Positions 35,600 through 46,639 of a stretch of DNA of 64,000 nt are shown in pieces (position 1 is the stretch's first letter; each line of letters opens with the position of its first letter). The stretch spans positions 5,641,001-5,705,000 of the forward strand of contig JBAJFG010000019.1 of NCBI GenBank assembly GCA_037903475.1. The letters run 5' to 3'. The notes beneath the pieces were generated by a model. That model had not been told where the DNA came from and did not search any database. It worked only from the letters and a program-made list of their open reading frames with translations. Both the position numbers and the translations under genes were made by a program. Source of the DNA: Ancylostoma caninum. Its lineage: Eukaryota > Nematoda > Chromadorea > Rhabditida > Ancylostomatidae.

Positions 35600-36590
35600 C
35601 TGCATTTAATGAGTTCAGACAGAGCGGGTATGTGTCGTCGTGAGGGGAAACGAGGCGGAGACTACCCCGCCCTTCATGATCAACTCGTCCTCAGTCGCAT
35701 TCAAATTTCGCATGGTCATGTATAGTGGAATCGAGAAGGGGACGAGTCAACCGTTTGGGGCGGGAAGAAGATTTGAACGAACCAATCGCAGAACCATACC
35801 ACGACCCGTTTTTCCTCCTGATGATACACACCCGACAAAGCTGCTGAGTTCACGACTGTGACTAAAACAGCTTAGCAGGTGACGGCTCATCATTATTTTG
35901 GTTTGTTTCACATTTGTCAAGCGCTGACAGTGTTCTTCATCCTACGCGCTTTGTCTCAGACCTAATAACTTTCATGTTGCTGTCTTTAACACATCCCCGA
36001 ACAGACATTTATCACAAACGATGTTCGATTACAAGATTATGTGCGCGCTTTCTCTGGAACAGTGGTATGATTGCATATATTTGTGTCATCCGACAGATAA
36101 CAGTTGCACAGTGTTTGCGATAACACTTCGCAACATGTGAGACCATGGTTCTAATAGTTTAGGAGTATGTGCTCACATCATTTCCTTGTAAAGGCGTTAG
36201 GAGCTGTCCTCTGTGAGAAGCTGCGTATGGAACGAACGTGTGAACAAATTGAACGTTGGTGCAACCAAAAGGCGAACTGTGCAACATTGAATAGGATGCA
36301 TTTGTGCTGATGCAGTGTAAAACTTAATCCTGACACGGTTTCTCTAATCATGAAGGGATCTCTAGTCGCGAATCCGCGGGAATTGTTGGCCTTACTATCA
36401 TCGCATCTATTAAACAAACAATGTAAAATATTATCAATCCATTTAACTTGTTATAACGTCCCTAATTTACTGTACAATACAGGAGGAGGGGAAATATAGG
36501 CACACTCCTGTGTTTTGGGCGACGAGGGCTTTCAACGCATTAATCGGAGGCATTCACAATATTTGGCTTGATACGGCATGAAGCTGCTTA
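35600..36590. other. Intergenic, nothing supported
   Basis: Short frames (35640-35861, 36417-36178) without motifs or splice logic. Confidence 0.5.
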
Positions 36591-36591
36591 C

Positions 36592-36723
36592 TATAGAGCA
36601 TGAAAAACTACTCCCAGCGTTTATGCTTTCGCTCAAAATGTGAAACCTGTCAAGGTATTTGTTGAGATGTACTGTGCGTATGTCTTCAAACAACATCTGC
36701 TTCAATGCCATCCAACAACTCTT
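36592..36723 (-). CDS. Candidate internal exon, unknown protein
   Basis: Read on the minus strand, 132 bases lie between an excellent acceptor (CTTTACAG) and donor (GTAAGC) and are open in phase 0: KSCWMALKQMLFEDIRTVHL, then NKYLDRFHILSESINAGSSF. Composition and symmetric phase favour a real exon. The basic ORF at 36901-36758 ends 38 bp upstream but does not join in phase, because a spliced junction would create TGA. No family is recognised. Confidence 0.42.
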
Positions 36724-36757
36724 CTGTAAAGGTTTAAAATGAATCATTGATGAGTGC

Positions 36758-36901
36758 TTACCAATTCAAGTTAGCGTAGTAGTTCTGACCGGAACCGATG
36801 ATCCTGGGCTGAGAACTAGCCTTCCAGCGGCTGATACGGGGGTAACCTTGGGCTATCGAGAATTTTCGTCGAGGAGCAGCACGTGATCGACGTTTGCGCA
36901 T
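36758..36901 (-). CDS. Small basic protein, 47 aa, or first exon
   Basis: ATG to TAA, 47 codons: a strongly basic start (MRKRRSRAAPRRKFSIAQGY) followed by PRISRWKASSQPRIIGSGQN and a short aromatic tail YYANLNW. A GTAAGC donor overlaps the stop, so it could also be a 5' exon whose partner starts elsewhere. I do not recognise it. Positive charge and small size would suit a nucleic-acid or ribosome-associated peptide, but that is speculation. Confidence 0.4.
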   Translation of the reverse strand: MRKRRSRAAPRRKFSIAQGYPRISRWKASSQPRIIGSGQNYYANLNW

Positions 36902-37125
36902 TATTTCCTAAAAACCCTAAGCAGTATGCAGATAGGTGCTTCTATTTACATATGATCCTCTTATATAAATCATGGTAGTGCGACAAATTTTCTGGAGCGC
37001 AGGCGGTGCGGGATAAGCACGTGATCACATGCTTTCATGATGGGGCTCAGTTATAGACAGTGCTTGCGAAGATGCGAAGCTGACGGGGCATTCGGCCGAT
37101 GTTTCGTCATAGGTGGATAGACGTA

Positions 37126-37384
37126 CTCAGACAAAGTGCCGTGTGAGCGGGCCCCGGTAAAGCGGGTCGCAGCCATGTCGCGGCCCGCTGGCATGGTTGT
37201 CGTAGCCCGCTCGCACGGTTATCGCAGCCCGCCCGCACGATTGCCGCGCCTGCTCGCACGGAAAATCCCGTGCGAGCGGGCTAAGACAACCGCGCGAGCG
37301 GGCTACGACAACCGTGCGAGCGGGCCGCAAAATGTGTCCGCGGCCCGGTCTACGGGGCCCGCTGGCACAGCACTTTTGTCTGAG
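37126..37384. mobile_element. GC-rich palindromic MITE built from ~22-bp units, TA target site
   Basis: Flanked by TA (37124-37125 and 37385-37386). Ends are CTCAGACAAAGTGCCG and, inward from the right, CTCAGACAAAAGTGCTG. Each arm carries three or so copies of a ~22-bp unit like GCCCGCTCGCACGGTTGTCG in opposite orientations, and the arms meet around AAAATC near 37263. A TA duplication and short inverted ends suggest a Tc1/mariner-type mover. GC content is far above its surroundings. Confidence 0.85.
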
Positions 37385-37699
37385 TAGTCGAAGTCGAGTG
37401 CACTCACGATTTCGTGGTGGGACCAGCGGCTAGCGGTCTCGAGCCCTCCGGACGAGAGACTGTTTACAACGATTTGACGATGTATAGCAGCAATGTACGG
37501 AGCAGAGTCGCCCCTCTGCTGGGGCTTTGTTATATTAGTGAAGGGAAAGTAGCTACTATGTGCTTCAAGTGGATTTCCGCCTTTGAGTTTTTTTTTCTAA
37601 TCCGGAGAAATTTCAAGTTAGAAGACGCCGGCGAGATTCTTTGTAAAACAGTAAATTATATAGCACACTCAACCATCTACGACGTCAGGAAACTTAGCG

Positions 37700-38748
37700 C
37701 TAACAAGGAACAAGCGCTACAAACATTGAAAATGCTATTTTGAAGTGAACATCTCCTGTCTTAAACTGTCTCCATTTTCAGATATAAAAGAACATACCGA
37801 CTATTCTAGCACGGCAGAGACGATGATGAAAATTCCGTTCAAATAGATCAACACACTTGCTATTAAGAGCAAGTGCGTAAAGATCCGTTGCTTTTCCGCC
37901 AATTTCTTCAGTTGCTTTACTTTTGTAGGGAGGTTTTTCTATGATAGGTAGATGTTGGGCCCCTGCAAGAGATATTGGGTCCCAACAAGTACAATAAAAG
38001 TGTTCCTTGTAGATATAGTGTTTCCGTCTGCTTCGTGCTGTATTTAAAGTTATTCATGCTTGCGGCGCATCAAAGTTTACGCGCCGATACACAGTGCAAA
38101 AGAGAGAGGTAGAAGACAAATCCTGGCAGGTCAGCAATGTTCCTATTTTCACCGTTGCGACTGCCGCGCGAACAAACCGCGTTTCCATTTTCGCCGCTTC
38201 GAGTCGGCGCGAAAATTTCGTGGAGTTTTGTCTAGGCGCGTAAACATTGACGCGCCGCAAGCATGAATAACTTTTTTGTCAATATGTTCTTTTTATATCT
38301 GCTCACCTGGACGTCCCATATAATAGTGGATAAATATATGACAGTATGCTATCACTATTGACGTTTTTCCATTAGACCACAGTGTTGTGCCGAAAGGCTA
38401 TGAGCTTCCTTCAGGTTATAAACTCCTTAAACTTGTAATATACCTTATATTTAAGAACGGGAGAAAGTTGTTCAACAATTTTGCGATTCCGCTCAATTTG
38501 CTCTAGAACTAGATCCACCTCAAAGCATGCGTTGTTCCCACTTCTCATGATCTAAAATAAAAACGGAAAGTTTTTCCTCGAGGTGAGTAGATGTAGGATG
38601 CACTTACCGGAGTATTCGCATCAGCATGACTTCCTACTTCAATCGTAAGCGAATGTTCCACGCACGTCATTCCACAACATTTCTTTGCCACCTGTTGTTC
38701 GTCTACCTCACAGCTGAGGGACGGCTGAGTTGTTGGTGTGGAAGTCAT
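37700..38748 (-). CDS. Multi-exon gene of unknown function
   Basis: Minus-strand exons: 38748-38608 (ATG, 47 codons, starts MTSTPTTQPSLSCEVDEQQV), 38551-38444 (36 codons, ends with a heptad-like LVLEQIERNRKIVEQLSPVL), 37962-37798 (HLPIIEKPPYKSKATEEIGG, then LYALALNSKCVDLFERNFHH) and a possible short last exon 37734-37700 ending in TAG. The first intron is 56 bp (GTAAGT to TTTTAG) and the last 63 bp. Exon 2 ends in phase 0 while exon 37962-37798 enters in phase 1, so one small exon is missing, perhaps ending at 38307 with donor GTGAGC. The intron between holds the MITE at 38046-38274. A soluble protein with a short coiled coil is likely. No family is recognised. Confidence 0.55.
38046..38274. 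mobile_element. Palindromic-end MITE inside an intron
   Basis: Inverted ends of about 40 bp: AAAGTTATTCATGCTTGCGG then CGC.TCAA.GTTTACGCGCC at both sides. The middle includes CGCGAACAAACCGCG-like sequence. Mirror-image frames on both strands (MRRIKVYAP / MRRVNVYAP starts) are a consequence of the palindrome. A diverged end-like piece occurs at about 47219-47255. It lies between exons of the gene at 37700-38748. Confidence 0.8.
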
Positions 38749-38759
38749 AGGTAGTAACT

Positions 38760-40180
38760 ACAGAGGAAACGATAGAATACATCAGTGGTTGACTACTTCC
38801 ACGTCCCTTTTTTGCGGCTTCCTAATCAGCTGCGACTTATCGCAACAATAAATTTCACTCTCTAAAAGTTATGCGGAAAAATGTCGAAAAGAGAAAGGCA
38901 TGCTGTGATCTGCCTGTACATGGAAAGCATGTCATAGCAATAAGAACAAGTCAGATTGAGAAGGCTACTCCTGCACCTCATTCTGGCATTAGTTCCTATC
39001 AAAAGTTTCGACCAGAATATTGCTATATATAGCTGGCAGTTCTAGAGAACGCACATCGGAAAGTCAGTTTGCACGTGTGTTCTGCAGCAGCAGCAAAAGT
39101 CAACTAGATCAAGGTTAAAATGAGAAAGAAACACGTATTATTGATAAGGGTAGCAGTAGTGAGCAATTTTGCGAGAACCTTTATTCCAATTTGCATTCTC
39201 ACATCTTGGACAAACTCCAAAGTTTTAAGCGACGCTCATCGGATCGGCAGACGGAGAGTGGAGGAGACCAATTTTGTAAATCCACCACCTCTCTCCCCTA
39301 CCTCCTCTACTTTCTTTTGCTTCCACCACTCATACCTTTGTTCCCTTCGAAATCTCAGAGCTTCCAGTAAAAAGCAGCACTTCCATTCGATCACGTGACC
39401 GGTGACCGGGGATATTCCGGTTAACAAATACATGATAAATCATTTGATGGAACGATCTTGAAAGAGTTTGACAATTTTTTATGAATCTGCTTGTGGCCTT
39501 CTCCTAGGAGTTCACAAAATCGGAGAGCAATAATAAAGATGAGGATAAACATATGCATCTGGTAGCATGACCATAGCCATTAGATCACACAACTTCACGG
39601 AGTAGTCAAAACGGGATCACACAAGCAATTTTACTTTCTTCTCAATGTAACAACAGGAACTGCAAAAACAGCCAAGACCTTTCATCGCCTAGCAAGAACA
39701 CCAAGATCATCTACAGTGTATATTTTCATTTTCGGTACGTTGTTGCTGAAGCACTTCGCTCTAATTTTTCAACAAATACAAACATTTAACTAAGAACAAC
39801 ACTAATGTCTATCGCCTCCTTGATCGAGCAAGATTTGGCTTTACTAAGACGATAATTATGTCAATCAAAATTATACTGGACATAATTTCACATTCAGATT
39901 TATAAGATGAAGTGAAATGTTGTGAATTTCTCCACATTTTAGGTTTTTGATCTACAACTTCCCTTTAGAGTGAGCAAAAGACAGTCATTACATGTTGGGC
40001 TATGAAAAGCCCCTCTTCGCCCACAACTGTGATCTTCTCGCCACGGCCATGGTATATCAATAGGGATGGGTCTATTGCAACTTGGCAGTGAGTTAGAAAT
40101 TAAGACCAGTATAGTATTTGAAAAATATTTTATGGATTATTACTGTGCATGATAATAGCTAGTCTCTATGACCTAACTAT
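38760..40180. other. Intergenic, no supported gene
   Basis: A TATATATAG box at about 39022 is followed by a 92-codon frame at 39120-39398, which shows no motif and overlaps an equal antisense frame. Nothing is called. Confidence 0.45.
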
Positions 40181-40185
40181 AGTGT

Positions 40186-40649
40186 TGTGTATCGGTGGTA
40201 GAAATACCACCGAACAACTTGAAACTTATTCTCGTTCGCAACAGAATGTACGACCGCGCTTGCACCACAACAGATTGCATTATCTGTCCAACTGGCTGCA
40301 CTGGGGACTGCATGAGCTCGGGGGTCATCTACCTGACATCCTGTATGGATTGCGGTGACGAGTACATAGGTGAAACGGCGCGCCCGCTTTGTGTTCGCAT
40401 TAAGGAACATCTAGATGGGATAGATCACGCCCATCCACTCCTCTAGGTACACACAAAAACACGTTGCAAAAACACGCAGGAGAGAGTTTCGAAGTTAATG
40501 TAAGGATCTTGGAGCATAAGTCTCAAACATCAGCCCGCAAGACTTTGGAAGCATTCTGGATTCATGCAAAAAGTCCTAAAATGAATCACGAGGAAGAGTG
40601 CCTTTCGATCACGCGCGAGCCCGCACCTTACCTGGGTCAGTTATTCTGA
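40186..40649 (+). pseudogene. Penelope-like element C-terminal GIY-YIG endonuclease, 5'-truncated and frameshifted
   Basis: The frame reads LVRNRMYDRACTTTDCIICP, then GDCMSSGVIYLTSCMDCGDE and YIGETARPLCVRIKEHLDG. Cysteine-rich linker followed by GVIY...C..C...YIGET.RPL..RI.EH is the GIY-YIG nuclease domain of Penelope-like retroelements. After HLDG a frameshift near 40440 moves the rest (QKHAGESFEVNVRILEHKSQ, ARKTLEAFWIHAKSPKMNHE, ending TREPAPYLGQLF) to another register, to a TGA at 40647-40649. The reverse transcriptase is missing upstream. The sequence after the stop leads to a pLTR piece with the hammerhead-like core. Confidence 0.9.
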
Positions 40650-40857
40650 TCCGGGAAGGCGTTCTCAGTCATTCGCCTTCGTGATCAGTTAGCGGTCGTT
40701 TCTGCATCTGTTCTAGAATTCCATCGGTGCACTCAAAAGGTGTTTTTGGCCACGCAGATTAGCTAGTGATCGAAAATTGCCTGTTGAATCTTTCCTACTT
40801 AGTTGAAGAGACTTTTGGTCGGATAGGTTGCATATCGTGTATCGCCCATTTCTGGCT

Positions 40858-40881
40858 CTGAAGAAGGCGATTTGCCGAAAT
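40858..40881 (+). ncRNA. Hammerhead-like core in the 3' pLTR remnant of the PLE fossil
   Basis: CTGAAGAAGGCGATTTGCC then GAAAT, followed by GTTAGCCAATAA and, 20 bases on, CTCGTGTGCGGCTTACCAAG. It matches the pLTR at 17550-17839. The GGC/GCC stem is kept while its loop differs, which supports a structured RNA in the ancestor. GAAAC has become GAAAT here, so this copy is probably inactive. Confidence 0.4.
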
Positions 40882-40924
40882 GTTAGCCAATAAATCAATT
40901 ATCAACCTCGTGTGCGGCTTACCA

Positions 40925-41925
40925 AGACTATGACCAAGACATGCAGACTATACTGTTGTGATTTAGTTAGCGTCAGCGCTCACAACTGCATTGTTTTAGC
41001 ATGTCACTACTACTACGACTATATCGGAGGTGATTCTGTATTTACCAGTTATCACCAGTTTATCACCGAAATGTTCCTTTACTCTTGGCGAAAGAACAAT
41101 TCTGTGTGAACCTTGCCACGACTTACTTGCTACTATCGCAGTACGGGACGCTAGAAGATGGGGTGGAGCGGCCACACGAGTTGTACAGAAGCTTGGTGGG
41201 CCAGCTCGACACCAGCGCTGGCCTGCAGCCTTAAAGCCACGGAACCTCTCACGATTTTGTCTACGTCGCCAGGACGACAGCATGTCTGCTTGTCATAGAC
41301 CCTCATATGAAAAGGTGGGCGAGTGGTTATCCTGCTCCGTATATTGTGCAGCCTGAGAACCTCGTGATGAGCCTCGAAGAGGGTTTCTTTTACGACTACA
41401 CCTATTTGATCCAAGGCTACGAGCAGAAACACAATTTTTCCATGGTGATTCTTCCAAAAATGTATCGTTAGGTATATTTCTACCCCATTCGATTCCAAAG
41501 TTATTTCTCCACATGCTACAAGCTCGCAATCATGAAGGCTCTCAGTTCAGTATCGGAGATCACACCACATATCCCTTCAAATGTGTTGAAATGGAAACTT
41601 GTGCAAGATGTTGGGTACCCATGACAGGTCCCCTACTTTGGTTCTGGCTGCACGCCTTTCCTAATTTTCTTCTAGTGTTTCATTTTTAACGTTGTTTTGC
41701 AGTTGCAGTCGCCCTCCAACATGGCTGAGTATCAGAGTTTGCACAACAATCTGGAGCGAGTTAGAAGAGATCATTTGGCAGACCAGTTTCTCTTCGCAGC
41801 GATTTAGACTCTCCCTAATTCAGGATAGAGCCTTTCCAGATAAGAATATTCCGCGTGAGGAGGGTAAGAGAGATAAGAGGATTCCGGACTCTTTGCGCTT
41901 CCCTTTCCGCTTCGACTTCGTCGCG
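40925..41925. other. Intergenic, no supported gene
   Basis: Minus-strand frames at 41529-40996 are in one register interrupted by a single stop, with no recognised domain. Other frames overlap them on both strands. I call nothing. Confidence 0.4.
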
Positions 41926-41929
41926 TTCT

Positions 41930-42085
41930 TATCACAGTGATGGAGCCATCCCCCACTTTCGAACGCCGGCGCATCCTTGTCACAACAGTGGTTCGTCTCC
42001 CCTCTTCTGGGCGCCGGCATACCCTTATCACAATACTCGACCCGTCTCCCCCACATTTTAGCATTGGCGCATCCCTCTCGAGGAG
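41930..42085. repeat. ~51-bp minisatellite, about three units
   Basis: Units share CTTRTCACA.., then CC.TCTCCC.. and CGCCGGCRYA.CCTT words. The period is a multiple of three, so five overlapping frames stay open across it on both strands. Confidence 0.7.
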
Positions 42086-42279
42086 GTGGATCCATTGCAC
42101 AGCTGCTCCCCATCCACGGAACCTTTCATTCCTTTTTTTTGCACCTCACCACACCGGTCTCCTCCCCTTTTATGTGATTCCATAATCATCATCACTGACC
42201 AATCACGGAGTTTCGTTTCAAATACTCACACACGTGATAGGCCGACTATGCGCTCTATTATAAGTCATGATTTATTAAT

Positions 42280-44460
42280 TTGTACATAATTTGTGTAAAG
42301 TATATTCAGGAAACTGATGTACTTTACACCGACCTCGAAAGTGCGAGGTTGAACCTCAGCACCGAGCGCTCAACTGACGCATACTCCACCAGCGATTTGA
42401 AGATTGAAGAGGCAGTGACAGCGGAACTGATACGAGAAAGACTTCGCAGAAGGATGGAGCTTGACATTAACGGCCTGGGAAATACTGAGGTTTCAGTTGA
42501 CGGCGTAAAGAGCACTGTCATGTGAGTTCGCTTCATAGTACTCTACTGCATTGCTGTGCATGCGAGTGCTGCACGCATAGTAGCTGTTAATGAAAAACCA
42601 GTTATATGGATATACTGTATGGCTCACCTAGTCGAACTTGTCTCAACCGATGCGATGATGGAGAAAGACGGCGAAGACAGACGACAACAATCTTACCTGC
42701 ATAAACGGCGAGTTTTCACCACAAAATTTCTGGAGCAGCTGCGAAACTTCTTTGATCCACCTCACTTGCAAAGGGGCGAGTTCTCTCCCAAACAGCTGAG
42801 CTTACCGTAGACAGTCTATTATTGTAACTCAAGCAGGTGATAAACGCGCGCTGGAGCTCCCCGGAAAAGGGTAAACGATTTCACCTCTTTCACATCCCCT
42901 GTACACCTTTTCCCATCCATTTTAGATTCAATTCGCAACTTCGTACGCATCTATAAAAACCTCCAACAAATCTCCCATAGCTCCTCTCGTTTCGACAAAC
43001 ATACTAAGCTTCAAACCCCAAGATTTCTCTATGTACTGAAATTGTTGAGGTTATGTCACTGTGTCATATACCAACTGCAACTGCTGGATAATACATCGAC
43101 GCTTTCAAAATCAGCACAGGTGTGTGTTATTCGCCTCACTCCTTCCGCACTGCCACTTATCCACTTTTTCTTTAGTTGCCGACGTCCACTATAAGGCAAA
43201 CCTAACAGCAGCGATCTCAAACGATCCCAAAAATTCACCACTCCGCTAACCCCCCAACGACTAAGAACTGGCAAAGCCATCCCTGGAAACGGTCCGATGC
43301 GAGGGAGCGATTTCAACAGGAGCCTTTCGGATGAACGCACTTAACGAGAGATGTTCCACATGGCAGGTGCAGATATTGATGTTCACTTTTCTACACTCCA
43401 TATTATTCTCGCATTTGAGGTTCTGGAAAGGCTGGGAATATCGGAACGTACCCAATCGAGAAATCATCCGTTACAGGCGGTCGGATGACGTCGACGATTT
43501 CGAATTTAGCCTCTTCGAAGATTCCATCCCGGAAGAACGGCTAAAAGTGCGCAAAGCGATAAATCGCAATTGGTAAGATCCACAAAAAAACAGCATTGCA
43601 GCGGAGCTGGGTAACCAACGAAAACTCTTGCTCACCGAATCAAGGAACCGGATTCCGAACGCTATTTGAATGAAGACAACTGCCGGCAGACGACAGAAGA
43701 GCCATTGTTCGCTTGTTTCGGGAAGGGTTCACTAGGTTCACTGATATGGATGTGGAAATACGTAGAGAATACGCCACCAGAATCGAAGGCGCCCTGAGAA
43801 CACGATTCCAACACCCGCAACATTCCATTCTTTATGCCTTATCCGCGTGATCCCCCGCCAGCATGAAACTACGACGTTTCCCAATCCTCCTACTGAGAAA
43901 AATTAGTCGAATTCTTTGGATTGGACGAGCGACGACTCGAATTCGAGGTCAAAGAACTACACGGAGACCTCTCGAAACAGCTTCAAACAGAAGTTCGTGA
44001 GCTCGTTGGGCTAGCAGATCACTCCCTCACCTATTATGTCCCTACGCTTTACAAGCTTATGACGTCCAAGCCATTGCGCGTTACACGATGTGAGAAGGTT
44101 CTTGAACTCCTCACTCTCATCGTAGCTATCCCCACTAGGACGGCCAAAGTCAAGCGAGTATTTTCTCTCTATAAGCTCCTAGGGGAACCATGGCGTGCAT
44201 ACACCTCCGTCATAAATATGGACACATCCCTAAGGTTTGTTTTTATTCATATTTTTTCATTTCCTTCCTAATATTGCCATTACTTCTTACATAATTGCTG
44301 CATATAGCCGCGGAAAAACCAGCGCCTTATCACATTACAAAGTTTTTTAAAAAGTGGCGAGAACAAGGACATCTACCTCCAGACCATCCCGGAGAAACTG
44401 GAGAACAACGCATGAAGACGCACGAATGCAGAGAACAGGAGAAAAATATGAATCCATTTT
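42280..44460 (+). pseudogene. hAT-family transposase, decayed
   Basis: Pieces in several frames follow the order of a hAT transposase. Around 42400-42530 and 42556-42810 lie VDGVKSTVM and AVNEKPVIWIYCMAHLVELV, the typical W..C.AH...L segment of the RNase-H-like core. About 43700-43850 reads DMDVEIRREYATRIEGALRT..., like the helical region. At 43921-44240 comes the C-terminal dimerisation (hATC) block: YYVPTLYKLM, then LLTLIVAIPTRTAKVKRVFS and LYKLLGEPWRAY. A tail continues after a possible intron at 44294 with KFFKKWREQGHLPPDHP. Stops and frame changes between the pieces show it is inactive, although one or two gaps might be introns. No clear terminal repeats were found. Confidence 0.8.
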
Positions 44461-44479
44461 CTCGTCGCTCTCCTTCTAC

Positions 44480-45230
44480 ATCCAGTTTTACTTCGGCAAG
44501 GACGACGATACTTCTTGGAATAAATAAATACTTCATGTTGCCCTGCAGGGACACAATAAATTCTTCATTCGGCTGTTTCATCTGTCTGTTATATCATCTG
44601 CTATGTTCCCATCGCCAGTGGGCTGCAGTTGTACACAACCCCGACAGCTGCGTCAAACATCTTCTCGAAATGCAGAGCCCAATTCTGCAACGTGACTACA
44701 TCGTAACACATCAACAATTTACTTCTTTACTTTACTAACAATTATTTCCTTCACTTCATTTATTTTTGCACACTACAAAAAAAAGAATAATTTCTTCACT
44801 TGTGCAATCAGACCAATCAGAGGGAGACCTATCAGCCGCGTTTTTGTTTGAATGTTCGAACTTCGAACTACTCTGCAATGAAAAGAATTAAAATCACTGC
44901 GTTAACTTTCCTCAAACTCCTCCTATAGACCTACTGGGGCTGACCACCTTCACTTTTCGACCTTCGATTTTCACGACAACCATCACTTTGGAAGACCCAT
45001 TTGCACTACTATTCCACATATGATTCCAGCGCGACACCGTCGCTGTGAAGAAATTGAATGAAAATGACAACAAAATGTTGCGAGTTCTCATATTTTGTTA
45101 CAAAATTTGCGTGGAATCAAATTGGCAAAGGATCGCTCGCATGAAAACTGTTGTGGCTGAACGATCGCGGTGACTACGTCGCTGCAGTATGCCATAGGTC
45201 TAATGATCATTTACTCGTCGATAATATTTA
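44480..45230. other. Intergenic, nothing supported
   Basis: AT-rich, no coherent frame or repeat. Confidence 0.5.
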
Positions 45231-45233
45231 ACA

Positions 45234-45480
45234 AGTTGCGCACGTTCTAACTCTGGTAAGTTTGCAGCACGAATGCAGCCCGAACGGCGCAATGCGTCGA
45301 GTAGTAGTAAAATACTTCAGTCTCCTTAGCAACAATTGCTGAAGGATGGCAGCAACTAGAAGGAATTGCTGTCAGGGTTTCTACTCGGCGCATTGCGCCG
45401 TTCGGGCTGCTTTCATGTCGAATACCTATCAGAGAACTCGTTAGTTGCAGCGTTTCTAACTACCTGACATGTTGAAATAG
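45234..45480. repeat. Repeat fragment with a 30-bp-arm palindrome
   Basis: Arms 45275-45304 and 45381-45410 (GCAGCCCGAACGGCGCAATG then CG.CGAGTAG) differ at one position. The left flank carries the GCACGTTCTAACT word shared with 46206, 47646, 48230 and 49790. Confidence 0.8.
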
Positions 45481-46639
45481 TCCATGAATAGCGTGTCCGT
45501 AGGTATGCAGAATATATACTGTCTGTTCCAAAAATCAGAGCAATTCAATGTGTTTTGTTTAACTACGCAGCACGCATTTTACCACACCCCAAATCATGGA
45601 AATTGGTGCTATCAACTGACGATCGATAGCTGGAAACGACTCAAAACATGTCTCGCCTATAACGACGTGGCGAGACTTACCTCATCTTGGCGGACGGCCA
45701 AGTTGCAAGATTTGTGAAAAAGACGGTATGTTCTACGACGTGGTGGTCATTCCGTTCTGAATGAAGAGTACAGCTGCGCACTATCTGACCACAGCAGCCT
45801 CTACGCGTCCATGGGCGGGGCGGCGCATGGCGGCGCAAGTTACGAGATAGGACGATCGATTGGTGGGCCCCAGCCGGATCTGGCGGCGCACATCGGCGTG
45901 GGCAATCACATGTTTGGCACATTCAGCATTCGTTCGTTGACTCTACCAACTGTTACTGATCATTTCTGTTCTAATGTTTCAAGAACTCTATATTTCATTG
46001 TTACAATAATACCACCAGTTGCTCGTTTTCCGCACATGCCTTTCGTAGGCGTGCATTATGCCTACGGCGCTGGAAAGTGAACGAGCCTTTCCAAAACTTC
46101 ACAAAGATTTCTTGCTGTGTTGGAGCGGCAAAAATGAAACTGCGTTCTGTTCGACGACAAAGAAAGAAGGGGTAGGGTACCTGACGTTGGTCGACAACTT
46201 GACCTCTCCTACACGTTCTAACTTGTTTGCATTTTAGCTAGTTACTGCGAGTTTATTTATTTATTTGAAGGCGCAAGCAAATGCTCACGCTGTGGACAAT
46301 ACATAGCTCATCAGCGCGTGTGAAGTATCACGTACATAGTAAATACATATGTAGAGAATACACATATGCAATATAAGGTAGTGAAGTGCATTGACCCTGA
46401 GAAGCGAGTGAGGAAGTTTTGACCGTGGCCAATTTCTTGAGTGCAGGGAGGGGAATGCGAAAAATATGGAGACTAAGAAATTTCTTAAGTTCAGCTGCGA
46501 CCCTTCTTATGAAGTTTCTGCGCTAGATCTGTGTTCTAGCAACCGGAGCCTTCAGTTTTATGCTTCCTCCTATAGTTTTGGAGTTTCTCGAGGTCAAAAA
46601 TTAGAGTTAAAGGCAGAGGACCACCTCGTTCTGCCTGTT

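Noticed and set aside
38054..38266. Mirror-image 68-codon frames on both strands
   Set aside because: They are a direct result of the palindromic MITE ends at 38046-38274.
41030..41529. Overlapping frames on both strands, including two joined by one stop
   Set aside because: No domain recognised and equal openness on both strands argues against coding.
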